The notes under the pieces were generated by a model. That model had not been told where the DNA came from, did not search any database, and worked only from the letters and a program-made list of their open reading frames with translations. A program made the translations under genes and the position numbers. A DNA stretch of 64,000 nucleotides, from the NCBI RefSeq assembly GCF_032814565.1, contig NZ_CP136521.1:3320501-3384500 (forward strand). The letters run 5' to 3'. The stretch is from Hwangdonia lutea. Its GTDB lineage: Bacteria > Bacteroidota > Bacteroidia > Flavobacteriales > Flavobacteriaceae. This document shows positions 33,899 to 41,314 of the stretch, in pieces (the first letter of the stretch is position 1; each line of letters begins with the position of its first letter).

Positions 33899-35020
33899 TT
33901 GGAAGATTTTTTTAATCGTATTGAAACGCAATACCGCAACCATTTGCCTTTTGTGGTTTACAGAAAACCCAATGAAGATGTTGTTAAAGCGATACTTCAA
34001 CAAACAAACGGTTTACATTTTACCAGAGATTTTACCGAAAAGGGGTTTGTGTTTTCACCGTTTGACGATGCCGAAGATTCGATTTTGATACCCGTTGAAG
34101 ATTCGGAAGTGATTTCTATGTCCCAACAATTTGTCATTCCTGCGGATGCGGGAATCCACTCGAATAGCCATTCAGTTCCAATGGAATCTGAATCAAAAAA
34201 ATTTCACATCAACCTTATAAAAAAAGGCATCAAAGCTATTACCGAAAAGGCCTTTGAAAAAGTGGTTTTGTCGCGACATGAAACGGTAAATCTATCAAAT
34301 TCGAATCCCATTTCAATTTTAAAAACCCTTTTAAAAACTTATAAATCGGCCTTTGTGTATTGTTGGTATCACCCCAAAGTAGGCCTGTGGTTGGGCGCAA
34401 CACCAGAAACCTTAATTAAAATTGAAGGTAAACAATTGTCTATTATGGCATTGGCGGGTACACAAGACTATAAAGGCACTTTGGATGTAGTTTGGGAAGC
34501 CAAAGAAAAAGACGAGCAGCACATTGTAACCCAATTTGTTGCCGAAAGTTTAAGACCTTGGGTGGAAAACTTAAAAATAGGTGAGACCGAAACCGTAAAA
34601 GCAGGTAATTTGTTGCATTTAAAAACGATGATTTCGGCCAGATTGCTATCGGATTCAAAATTAAAGGATATTGTTTCGGTATTACATCCCACGCCAGCCG
34701 TTTGCGGATTCCCGAAACTTGATGCCAAACAATTCATTTTAAAACACGAAAATTATAACCGCGAATTTTACACGGGTTTCCTAGGAGAATTAAATTTTGA
34801 AACCACAAAAACACCACGATCCGGTAAACGCAATATTGAAAACAGAGCTTATGCGATAAAACAAAAAAGCACACAGTTGTACGTTAATTTGCGTTGTATG
34901 CAAATAAAAAACGACAAAGCCATTATTTACATTGGTGGTGGTATTACCGAAAGCTCCATTCCGGAAAGCGAATGGGAAGAAACAGTGTCTAAATCTTTGG
35001 TTATTAAAAGCGTTTTGTAA
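33899..35020 (+). CDS. menF: Isochorismate synthase (chorismate-binding enzyme)
   Basis: A 373-aa chorismate-utilising enzyme that converts chorismate to isochorismate, the first step of menaquinone synthesis. Landmarks are KAITEKAFEKVVLSRHE, then LWLGATPETLIKIEG, IMALAGTQDY, VSVLHPTPAVCGFPK and the Mg-binding EFYTGFLGE. The start is a TTG at 33899; no ATG exists between it and the in-frame stop at 33857. An in-frame REP-type insertion (34131-34157) encodes FVIPADAGIH in a variable loop before the conserved domain. It is followed by a terminator. Confidence 0.88.
   Translation: MEDFFNRIETQYRNHLPFVVYRKPNEDVVKAILQQTNGLHFTRDFTEKGFVFSPFDDAEDSILIPVEDSEVISMSQQFVIPADAGIHSNSHSVPMESESKKFHINLIKKGIKAITEKAFEKVVLSRHETVNLSNSNPISILKTLLKTYKSAFVYCWYHPKVGLWLGATPETLIKIEGKQLSIMALAGTQDYKGTLDVVWEAKEKDEQHIVTQFVAESLRPWVENLKIGETETVKAGNLLHLKTMISARLLSDSKLKDIVSVLHPTPAVCGFPKLDAKQFILKHENYNREFYTGFLGELNFETTKTPRSGKRNIENRAYAIKQKSTQLYVNLRCMQIKNDKAIIYIGGGITESSIPESEWEETVSKSLVIKSVL
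34131..34157 (+). repeat. TGTCATTCC-type palindrome inserted in frame in menF
   Basis: TTGTCATTCCTGCGGATGCG followed by GGAATCC is the same repeat family as 24126-24152 and 32292-32370. ATTCCTGC pairs with GCGGGAAT with one mismatch. It adds residues without breaking the frame. Confidence 0.75.
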
Positions 35021-35024
35021 ATTA

Positions 35025-35061
35025 GACCTGTCAGGTTTTTAAAACTTGACAGGTCTTGTTT
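35025..35061 (+). terminator. Intrinsic terminator after menF
   Basis: GACCTGTCA...GTTTT-taa-AAAC...TGACAGGTC forms a long stem, followed by TTGTTTTTT. Confidence 0.7.
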
Positions 35062-35111
35062 TTTCACAAAATATTCGTGAATTAGTGGCATAAATTTTCA
35101 CTTAGCTTTTG

Positions 35112-35119
35112 TACTTTTG
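35112..35119 (+). promoter_or_regulatory. Putative -7 box of menD
   Basis: TACTTTTG fits TAnnTTTG and ends 6 bp before the ATG at 35126, so the mRNA may be nearly leaderless. It argues against the in-frame TTG at 35117 as start. Confidence 0.45.
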
Positions 35120-35125
35120 AAAACC

Positions 35126-36877
35126 ATGAAATACCCTAAAATTCCACTAGCGCAAACCGTTATTCAGCTTTGTAAAGCCAAAGGCATAAAGCACATTGTT
35201 ATTTCTCCGGGAAGCAGAAATGCACCTTTAACCATTGGGTTTACCAACAATCCCTTTTTTATTTGTTATAGTATTGTCGACGAGCGTTGTGCAGCTTTTT
35301 TCGCTTTGGGTATCGCACAGCAATTGCAAGAACCTACGGCTGTGGTGTGCACATCGGGCAGTGCCTTGTTAAATTATTATCCCGCTGTGGCGGAAGCTTT
35401 TTATAGCGATGTGCCTTTAGTCGTGTTATCGGCAGACCGACCCAAACATTTAATTGGCGTTGGCGATGGACAAACCATCAATCAGAAAAATGTATTTGAA
35501 AACCATATTTTATATTCGGCAAATTTAAAGTTGGATCTCAATGAAAAAGATGAGGTAGAGGAGGAGTTGCCCATTTTTAAAAATATGGAAAACAAAATTG
35601 AAGCTTTGTTGGGTTTAAAAAAAGGCATTCAAGATTATAACGAGGCTGAAATAAACAAAGCCATTAATACTGCATATTCACAAAACGGACCCGTGCATAT
35701 TAATATTCCGTTTGATGAGCCTTTGTATGACATGGTTGATGTTTTATCGGTTAACCCGAAAACTATTCCTATTGAAAAAAAATCGTTAGAAATTGAATCT
35801 TCAGTTTTAAAGGACTGTATAAATAATTGGAATGCGGCTTCAAAAAAAATGGTTTTGGTCGGTGTTAGTTCGCCAAACCAGATTGAACAGCAATGGTTGG
35901 ATGTTTTGGCAAAAGACGATAGCGTGATTGTGTTTACCGAAACGACTTCAAATTTGCATCACGAGGCGTTTTTTCCGAGTATCGACAAAATAATCGCGCC
36001 TTTAAATGATGAAGACTTTAAAACCTTGCAGCCAGAAATTTTATTGACTTTTGGCGGATTAATTGTATCCAAAAAGATAAAAGCATTTCTGCGTAAGCAC
36101 AAACCCAAGCAACATTGGCATATTGATTTAAATAAAGCAAACGATACGTTTTTTAGTTTAAACCAATGGATTAAAACGACACCGAATGACTTCTTTTCAA
36201 AATTTTTACCGGAAGTAGAATTATCAAAAAGTGACTATAATAGGGTTTGGCAATCGGTAAAAGAAACCAGAGCGGTTAATCATGCCGACTATCTTAAAAG
36301 CGTAACCTTTTCCGATTTAAAAGCTTTCGAAATTATTTTAAACAACATACCCAACCACACCGTTTTGCAATTGGGTAATAGCTCCACGGTGCGCTACGCA
36401 CAACTGTTTGATTTAAACAAAACCTTGGAGGTGTTTTGTAACCGAGGCACAAGTGGTATTGATGGCAGCACAAGTACGGCTGTGGGTTGCGCGGTTTCAA
36501 ATCCCAAACAAACCACACTTATTTCGGGCGATTTAAGTTTTATTTACGATAGCAACGCACTGTGGAATAATTTTATACCAAATAATTTTAGAATTATTGT
36601 TATCAATAATCGAGGTGGCGGTATTTTCAGGATTCTTCCCGGGCATAAAAACACAGAAAACTTCGATACCTATTTTGAAACCAACCACAATTTAACGGCC
36701 GAACATTTATGCAACATGTATGGTTTTGAATACGAATCGGTATCCGATGCAGCTGACTTAAAAGACCGTTTGAATACGTTTTATACAGCAAGCCATAAGC
36801 CCAAATTACTGGAAATATTCACACCAAAACATTTGAATGATGAAGTGTTACTTGATTATTTTAAGGCTATGGGCTAA
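35126..36877 (+). CDS. menD: 2-succinyl-5-enolpyruvyl-6-hydroxy-3-cyclohexene-1-carboxylate synthase
   Basis: A 583-aa thiamine-diphosphate enzyme joining isochorismate and 2-oxoglutarate in menaquinone synthesis. The N-terminal pyrimidine-binding domain has ISPGSRNAPLTI and VDERCAAFFALG (catalytic Glu), with CTSGSALLNYYPAV after it. The C-terminal domain has RGTSGIDGSTSTAVG and the Mg/ThDP motif GDLSFIYDSNALWN...NNRGGGIF. Length is typical. It follows the thioesterase and menF genes but has its own promoter box after the menF terminator. Confidence 0.95.
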   Translation: MKYPKIPLAQTVIQLCKAKGIKHIVISPGSRNAPLTIGFTNNPFFICYSIVDERCAAFFALGIAQQLQEPTAVVCTSGSALLNYYPAVAEAFYSDVPLVVLSADRPKHLIGVGDGQTINQKNVFENHILYSANLKLDLNEKDEVEEELPIFKNMENKIEALLGLKKGIQDYNEAEINKAINTAYSQNGPVHINIPFDEPLYDMVDVLSVNPKTIPIEKKSLEIESSVLKDCINNWNAASKKMVLVGVSSPNQIEQQWLDVLAKDDSVIVFTETTSNLHHEAFFPSIDKIIAPLNDEDFKTLQPEILLTFGGLIVSKKIKAFLRKHKPKQHWHIDLNKANDTFFSLNQWIKTTPNDFFSKFLPEVELSKSDYNRVWQSVKETRAVNHADYLKSVTFSDLKAFEIILNNIPNHTVLQLGNSSTVRYAQLFDLNKTLEVFCNRGTSGIDGSTSTAVGCAVSNPKQTTLISGDLSFIYDSNALWNNFIPNNFRIIVINNRGGGIFRILPGHKNTENFDTYFETNHNLTAEHLCNMYGFEYESVSDAADLKDRLNTFYTASHKPKLLEIFTPKHLNDEVLLDYFKAMG

Positions 36878-37018
36878 ACTAAAGTGACTTTCTGTAAATT
36901 GTTGTGTCTAAAAAAATAACTATCTTTAAAAACGTATTTATTAACCCATTGAATTGTTTTGAGTTTTTTGCTTAAATGCAGAACATCAAATAACTTCATT
37001 AAAAAAAACTATTTAATT

Positions 37019-37357
37019 ATGAGTAAAAGAGACGAGCTTATTGCAAAATATGCTGCAGATTTAAAAGACAAATGTGGTGTTAACCCAGACATGGATTTAT
37101 TAACTAAAGTGACTATTGGTTGTGGACCATCAATTTACAATGCAGATGCAGCAACAGTTTCCGGGTCGGACGCATCTGAATTAGCCACTGTTAAAAACAA
37201 TTTTTTAATTAAAAAATTAGGCTTAAAGGATGGTGCCAATTTAGATGAAGGCATAAAAGCTGTTATGGATAAATACGGACAATCTAACAGAAACAAATAC
37301 AGAGCAGTGGTTTACTATTTATTGGTTAAGCATTTTGGTAAGGAATCTGCTTATTAA
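37019..37357 (+). CDS. DUF2853-family protein
   Basis: A 112-aa protein starting at MSKRDELIAKYAADLK (ATG at 37019). The motif PDMDLLTKVTIGCGPSIYNADA and the ending RAVVYYLLVKHFGK are those of the DUF2853 family, small cytoplasmic helical proteins of unknown function found widely in Bacteroidota. It is monocistronic, followed by a terminator at 37381-37411. Confidence 0.85.
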   Translation: MSKRDELIAKYAADLKDKCGVNPDMDLLTKVTIGCGPSIYNADAATVSGSDASELATVKNNFLIKKLGLKDGANLDEGIKAVMDKYGQSNRNKYRAVVYYLLVKHFGKESAY

Positions 37358-37380
37358 TATTGGCAGTTTTATATATTTTA

Positions 37381-37411
37381 AAAGCGTTGCAATTTTGCAG
37401 CGTTTTTTTTT
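37381..37411 (+). terminator. Intrinsic terminator after the DUF2853 gene
   Basis: AAAGCGTTGCA-att-TGCAGCGTTTT pairs over about 11 bp with two G-T wobbles and continues into a run of eight T. Confidence 0.75.
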
Positions 37412-37776
37412 GTATTAAAATTTTAGTGTATTGATTTTTGATGGTTTAAAAAAAGAATGTTGCTAATAAATAAGCATGCTATGGTGAAAATTAAGTTAAG
37501 TTCATTTTACCTTGATGTAAAACGAACCAAAAAATCAAATCAATCTGAGGAAATTGCTAAAGCACCATTCGTTTTCGGAATTTCTCACTTAAAGCTGCGC
37601 TTTGTGACTCCATTCCTTCTCTCATTATTTCTGCAGATTGATGTTTTCGACTTTGTCGAAATTTGGGGCTATACTTTTTATTGTGTATCAGTTTAGTGCA
37701 AATTTTGTGTTATTTTTCAATTGCTTGCAAACATATAACTGACTGTGGACTGATTACTGTCCACTGCAGACTAGCT
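37412..37776. other. Intergenic without a supported gene
   Basis: A 79-codon plus-strand frame (37457-37696) has no recognisable domain and low-complexity hydrophobic stretches. A short GGACTGATTACTGTCC dyad lies at 37747-37762. Nothing else is seen before the RNA-like element. Confidence 0.45.
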
Positions 37777-37876
37777 GCGCAAGGGATAGAAGTGGAAAGC
37801 CCACAGCGCGTCCCGATTGTTATCGGGACGAAGCGAGGACTTGTAGCGGATAGCCCGACCCGACAGGGATGCGCCC
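37777..37876 (+). ncRNA. Structured RNA-like element, copy 2 (possibly Flavo-1 type)
   Basis: It starts GCGCAAGGGATAGAAG, has the central hairpin GTCCCGAT-tgtt-ATCGGGAC, then GCGAGGACTTGTAGCGG and ATAGCCCGACCC, and ends GCGCCC next to an A run. The outer GCGC/GCGC ends can pair. It aligns block by block with 24959-25059 (minus), although the central stems differ in sequence, a sign of structural conservation. It lies 82 nt upstream of the S1-domain gene. Copy 1 does not precede a gene in the same sense, so a stand-alone RNA or repeat is likelier than a riboswitch. Confidence 0.5.
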
Positions 37877-37946
37877 AAAAAAAATAAAAGAATACAAAAG
37901 ATTTAAGTTGAGCGGCTGTAAATTACAACCGCGGATTAAAAAATGT

Positions 37947-37954
37947 TACCTTTG
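37947..37954 (+). promoter_or_regulatory. Putative -7 box of the S1-domain gene
   Basis: TACCTTTG fits TAnnTTTG and ends 4 bp before the ATG at 37959, suggesting a leaderless message and supporting that start. Confidence 0.45.
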
Positions 37955-37958
37955 CCGC

Positions 37959-38789
37959 ATGATACATTTAGGACAAATAAATACTTTGGAAATACTACGT
38001 GAAACCGACCACGGTGTGTATTTAATTGATGATGAAGACAACGAGGTTTTGTTGCCCAATAGGTACGTTCCGGAGACGTTTAAAATCTGGGATAAGCTGG
38101 ATGTTTTTGTGTATTTGGATAATGAGGAACGACCTGTTGCCACTACCGATATGCCTTATATTATGAGAGGTGATTTTGCAGTATTACGCTGTAACCAAGT
38201 GACTGATTACGGGGCCTTTTTGGATTGGGGATTGGTTAAGGAATTGTTTTGTCCGTTTAAGGAACAGGCCTTTAAAATGAAACCCGGTGGTTGGTATTTG
38301 GTGCATTGCTATTTGGATGAAAAAACCGAAAGACTTGTGGCATCGAGTAAAACTAATCGGTTTTTAGACAATAAAGAACTTACGGTTGCCGAGTTTGATG
38401 AGGTTGATTTAATCGTGTCGCATCCGTCGGATATTGGGATGAATGTGATTGTAAATAAAAAGCATTTGGGCTTGATTTATAAAGACCAGATTTTTAAGGA
38501 TATTAGTGTTGGCGACAAACTAAAAGGGATAGTTAAAAAAATACGCCCCGGCAATAAATTGGATATTGCTCTAGGGCAAATAGGCTATAGGAATATTGAA
38601 CCCAATGCCGAACGCATTATGCAAGAGCTAGATGACAATAGCGGGTATTTAAATCTTACTGATAAGTCGAATCCCGAGGCTATAAAAGAGCAGCTACAAA
38701 TGAGTAAAAAGAGCTTTAAAAAAGCGGTTGGTTCGTTGTATAAACAGAAACTTATTGAAATAAAGCCCGATGGTATTTATTTAGTTTAA
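37959..38789 (+). CDS. CvfB-like S1 RNA-binding domain protein
   Basis: A 276-aa protein with the architecture of CvfB/YitL. The N-terminal S1-like domain is MIHLGQINTLEILRETDHGVYL, the second S1 domain has TDYGAFLDWGLVKELFCPF, and a third has GDKLKGIVKKIRPGNKLDIALGQ. The C-terminal winged helix is QLQMSKKSFKKAVGSLYKQ, then IEIKPDGIYLV. CvfB binds RNA and affects virulence-gene expression in staphylococci; the role in flavobacteria is unknown. Its end overlaps the convergent gene by 9 bp. Confidence 0.87.
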   Translation: MIHLGQINTLEILRETDHGVYLIDDEDNEVLLPNRYVPETFKIWDKLDVFVYLDNEERPVATTDMPYIMRGDFAVLRCNQVTDYGAFLDWGLVKELFCPFKEQAFKMKPGGWYLVHCYLDEKTERLVASSKTNRFLDNKELTVAEFDEVDLIVSHPSDIGMNVIVNKKHLGLIYKDQIFKDISVGDKLKGIVKKIRPGNKLDIALGQIGYRNIEPNAERIMQELDDNSGYLNLTDKSNPEAIKEQLQMSKKSFKKAVGSLYKQKLIEIKPDGIYLV

Positions 38790-39209
38790 AGAAAAAGACG
38801 TGCTTATTTTTACTTTGCCGCAAACATGACTAATGGCGTCTTTAATGTTGTCGTAACTTATGTTTTCGGAAAGACAAAAACTGTTTTCTATTTCGGCATT
38901 CATTTTACCTGCAAGGTTGTAGCTAACAACGGCATATCCACATAGGTTTTTAACTTTTTTTCTGAATAAATCGGCATCTAAGAGCTTTACAGAGTATGAG
39001 TTTATGCGATTTGCAATAACTCCAAACGGTTTAGCACTACCAAAGTAAGCATTAATTTCGTTGAATATCTCTTCGGAATTGTTAATGTCGACATGAACAC
39101 CTTCATTAAATTCCACCACCGCGATATGATTAAAGAAGTGGATATTTCCCAAATCTTTTTCTACGGATTTAATAATATGATTTGAAAATTCAGATTCGAT
39201 AATTTTCAT
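38781..39209 (-). CDS. SpoIIAA/STAS-SEC14-like protein
   Basis: A 142-aa protein with an alternating beta-alpha pattern: IHFFNHIAVVEFNEGVHVD, then INAYFGSAKPFGVIANRINSYSV and GYAVVSYN. This resembles small SpoIIAA-like (STAS/SEC14) proteins of Flavobacteriaceae. The function is unknown. It is divergent from mnmE across 423 bp. The call is moderate. Confidence 0.5.
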   Translation of the reverse strand: MKIIESEFSNHIIKSVEKDLGNIHFFNHIAVVEFNEGVHVDINNSEEIFNEINAYFGSAKPFGVIANRINSYSVKLLDADLFRKKVKNLCGYAVVSYNLAGKMNAEIENSFCLSENISYDNIKDAISHVCGKVKISTSFSLN

Positions 39210-39632
39210 AAAGCGGCAAATCTTTTCCTCGTTGCCCTAGGTGGATTAAAAATTATACTGTTTTGGTTTACTGCTACTTATGACACTTAAGAATTTAAAA
39301 AGTCACATTTGCAAAAAAATAGATTTGCAAATATACTATGCATACATAATATATTTAAGGATATAATTATTTTTATGGAGAACGCAATGTTTTGATTAAA
39401 TCCGTAGCAATAATCTTAAAGTTTTCATTTTAAGTTGCTTTTGTTCAGTTAAATACAAGTTTTTGTCGCTATTTTTTTACCCATAAAATCCTAAATTACG
39501 ATTGGTTGTACGAAATGGTTTTCGTGAAAACGTCAAATATTTGTTTTTTGTCATTTTAATTAAGGGTTTTACAGCTAATTATATTACAGCGGCTTTATCA
39601 AAAATGGCAAAGCATTTTACTATTTTTGCATC
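39210..39632. other. Divergent intergenic region with the mnmE promoter
   Basis: AT-rich DNA without a gene. TATTTTTG at 39621-39628 is a good TAnnTTTG -7 box ending 4 bp before the mnmE ATG, so mnmE mRNA is probably leaderless or nearly so. No strong hairpin or repeat is seen. Confidence 0.5.
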
Positions 39633-41036
39633 ATGATAAATCAAGATACCATAGTGGCATTGGCAACACCTTCTGGGGCAGGGGCCATTGCCGTTATTCG
39701 ACTTTCTGGGAGCGATGCTATTCGAATTGCGGAGAAACAGTTCAAATCGGTTTCTGGTAAAATATTAAGTAAACAAGCAACGCACACCATACATTTAGGG
39801 CATATTATTGACGGTGACAGAACCATTGATGAAGTATTGTTGTCCATTTTTAAGAATCCAAATTCTTATACAGGTGAAGATGTTATCGAGATTTCGTGCC
39901 ATGGGTCTAATTATATACAGCAGGAAATTATCCAACTTTTTTTAAGACAGGGCTGTAGAATGGCAACCGCAGGTGAGTTTACACTGCGCGCCTTTTTAAA
40001 TGGAAAATTGGATTTAAGTCAGGCTGAAGCTGTTGCCGATTTAATTTCAAGCGATAACGAAGCAAGTCATCAAATAGCGATGCAGCAAATGCGTGGTGGG
40101 TTTTCATCTGAAATTGCAAAACTGCGGGAAGAACTTTTAAATTTCGCATCGTTAATAGAATTGGAACTCGATTTTGCTGAGGAAGATGTCGAATTTGCCG
40201 ACCGCACACAATTTAAGGATTTGGTGGCGCGAATTACTTTGGTTTTAAAACGTTTAATAGATTCGTTTGCGGTTGGCAATGTGATTAAAAACGGAATTCC
40301 CGTGGCTATTGTTGGCGAGCCCAATGTGGGGAAATCCACACTTTTAAATGCCCTTTTAAATGAAGAACGCGCCATTGTTTCAGATATCGCTGGTACGACA
40401 CGCGATACTATTGAAGATGAAATTTCGATAGGTGGGATTGGTTTTAGGTTTATAGATACCGCCGGAATCCGAGAAACAAAGGATGTTGTTGAAAGTATTG
40501 GTATTAAAAAGACGTTTGAAAAAATTGAGCAAGCCCAAGTTGTTATTCTGTTGTTGGATGCTAAAGCCTTTAAAACGGAAAGCTCAAAGTTTAAAGTAGA
40601 AATAGAAAAAATAAAAAATAAATATCCACAAAAACCATTGCTTGTTATTTTGAATAAGGTTGATGAAATCAGTAAAAATGACACGGAGGTAATTACGACT
40701 ATTTCAGAAGATTTCGAGAAAACGCCTGTTTTAAAATTATCGGCGAAAACAGGTGAAGGCGTCGATGCCCTAAAAGAAAAACTACTGGAATTTGTTAATA
40801 CCGGCGCTTTAAGGAATAGTGACACAATAATCACAAACACAAGGCATTACGATTCGTTATTAAAAGCGTTGGAAGAGGTTGAAAAAGTTAGATTTGGTTT
40901 AGAAACCGGTTTATCTGGCGACCTTTTGGCTATCGATATCCGTCAAGCTTTATACCACTTTGGGGAAATTACAGGCGAGATTACCAGTGATGATTTATTG
41001 GGGAATATTTTTGCTAATTTCTGTATCGGGAAGTAA
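39633..41036 (+). CDS. mnmE: tRNA uridine-5-carboxymethylaminomethyl modification GTPase
   Basis: A 467-aa GTPase that, with MnmG, modifies U34 of tRNAs reading split codon boxes. The N-terminal formyl-THF-binding domain (MINQDTIVALATPSGAGAIAVIRLSG) precedes the helical domain. The inserted G domain has GEPNVGKSTL (G1), DIAGTTRD (G2), DTAG (G3) and NKVD (G4). The C-terminus ends in FCIGK, the conserved CxGK motif. Length is typical. Confidence 0.96.
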   Translation: MINQDTIVALATPSGAGAIAVIRLSGSDAIRIAEKQFKSVSGKILSKQATHTIHLGHIIDGDRTIDEVLLSIFKNPNSYTGEDVIEISCHGSNYIQQEIIQLFLRQGCRMATAGEFTLRAFLNGKLDLSQAEAVADLISSDNEASHQIAMQQMRGGFSSEIAKLREELLNFASLIELELDFAEEDVEFADRTQFKDLVARITLVLKRLIDSFAVGNVIKNGIPVAIVGEPNVGKSTLLNALLNEERAIVSDIAGTTRDTIEDEISIGGIGFRFIDTAGIRETKDVVESIGIKKTFEKIEQAQVVILLLDAKAFKTESSKFKVEIEKIKNKYPQKPLLVILNKVDEISKNDTEVITTISEDFEKTPVLKLSAKTGEGVDALKEKLLEFVNTGALRNSDTIITNTRHYDSLLKALEEVEKVRFGLETGLSGDLLAIDIRQALYHFGEITGEITSDDLLGNIFANFCIGK

Positions 41037-41314
41037 ATATACTTTTCAGTTTTTAACTTAATCTACTTATTGAATAAATCTTTAGAAATAAATTACATTC
41101 CATAAATAATTAATCAACATTTTTGTTAAAAAATTAGGAAAAACTTAGAATTTGATATAAATTTATAAATTATCTCTCCCTTTTTGGTAATTTACGATTT
41201 ACTAGTGGCGTTTTTGGGTTTCCTTAAAAGTTTTCTAGTCATTACTTTTTATTTTATAATTCCCACTTTTTAATAGGCACTTAATAATAGGATCCTCATT
41301 AAAGACAATGAATT

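Noticed and set aside
37457-37696. 79-codon plus-strand frame between the DUF2853 gene and the RNA-like element
   Set aside because: Low-complexity composition, no family resemblance and no convincing start signals.
40070-40840. 256-codon open frame antisense to mnmE
   Set aside because: It is a shadow of mnmE codon use; mnmE itself is complete and conserved.
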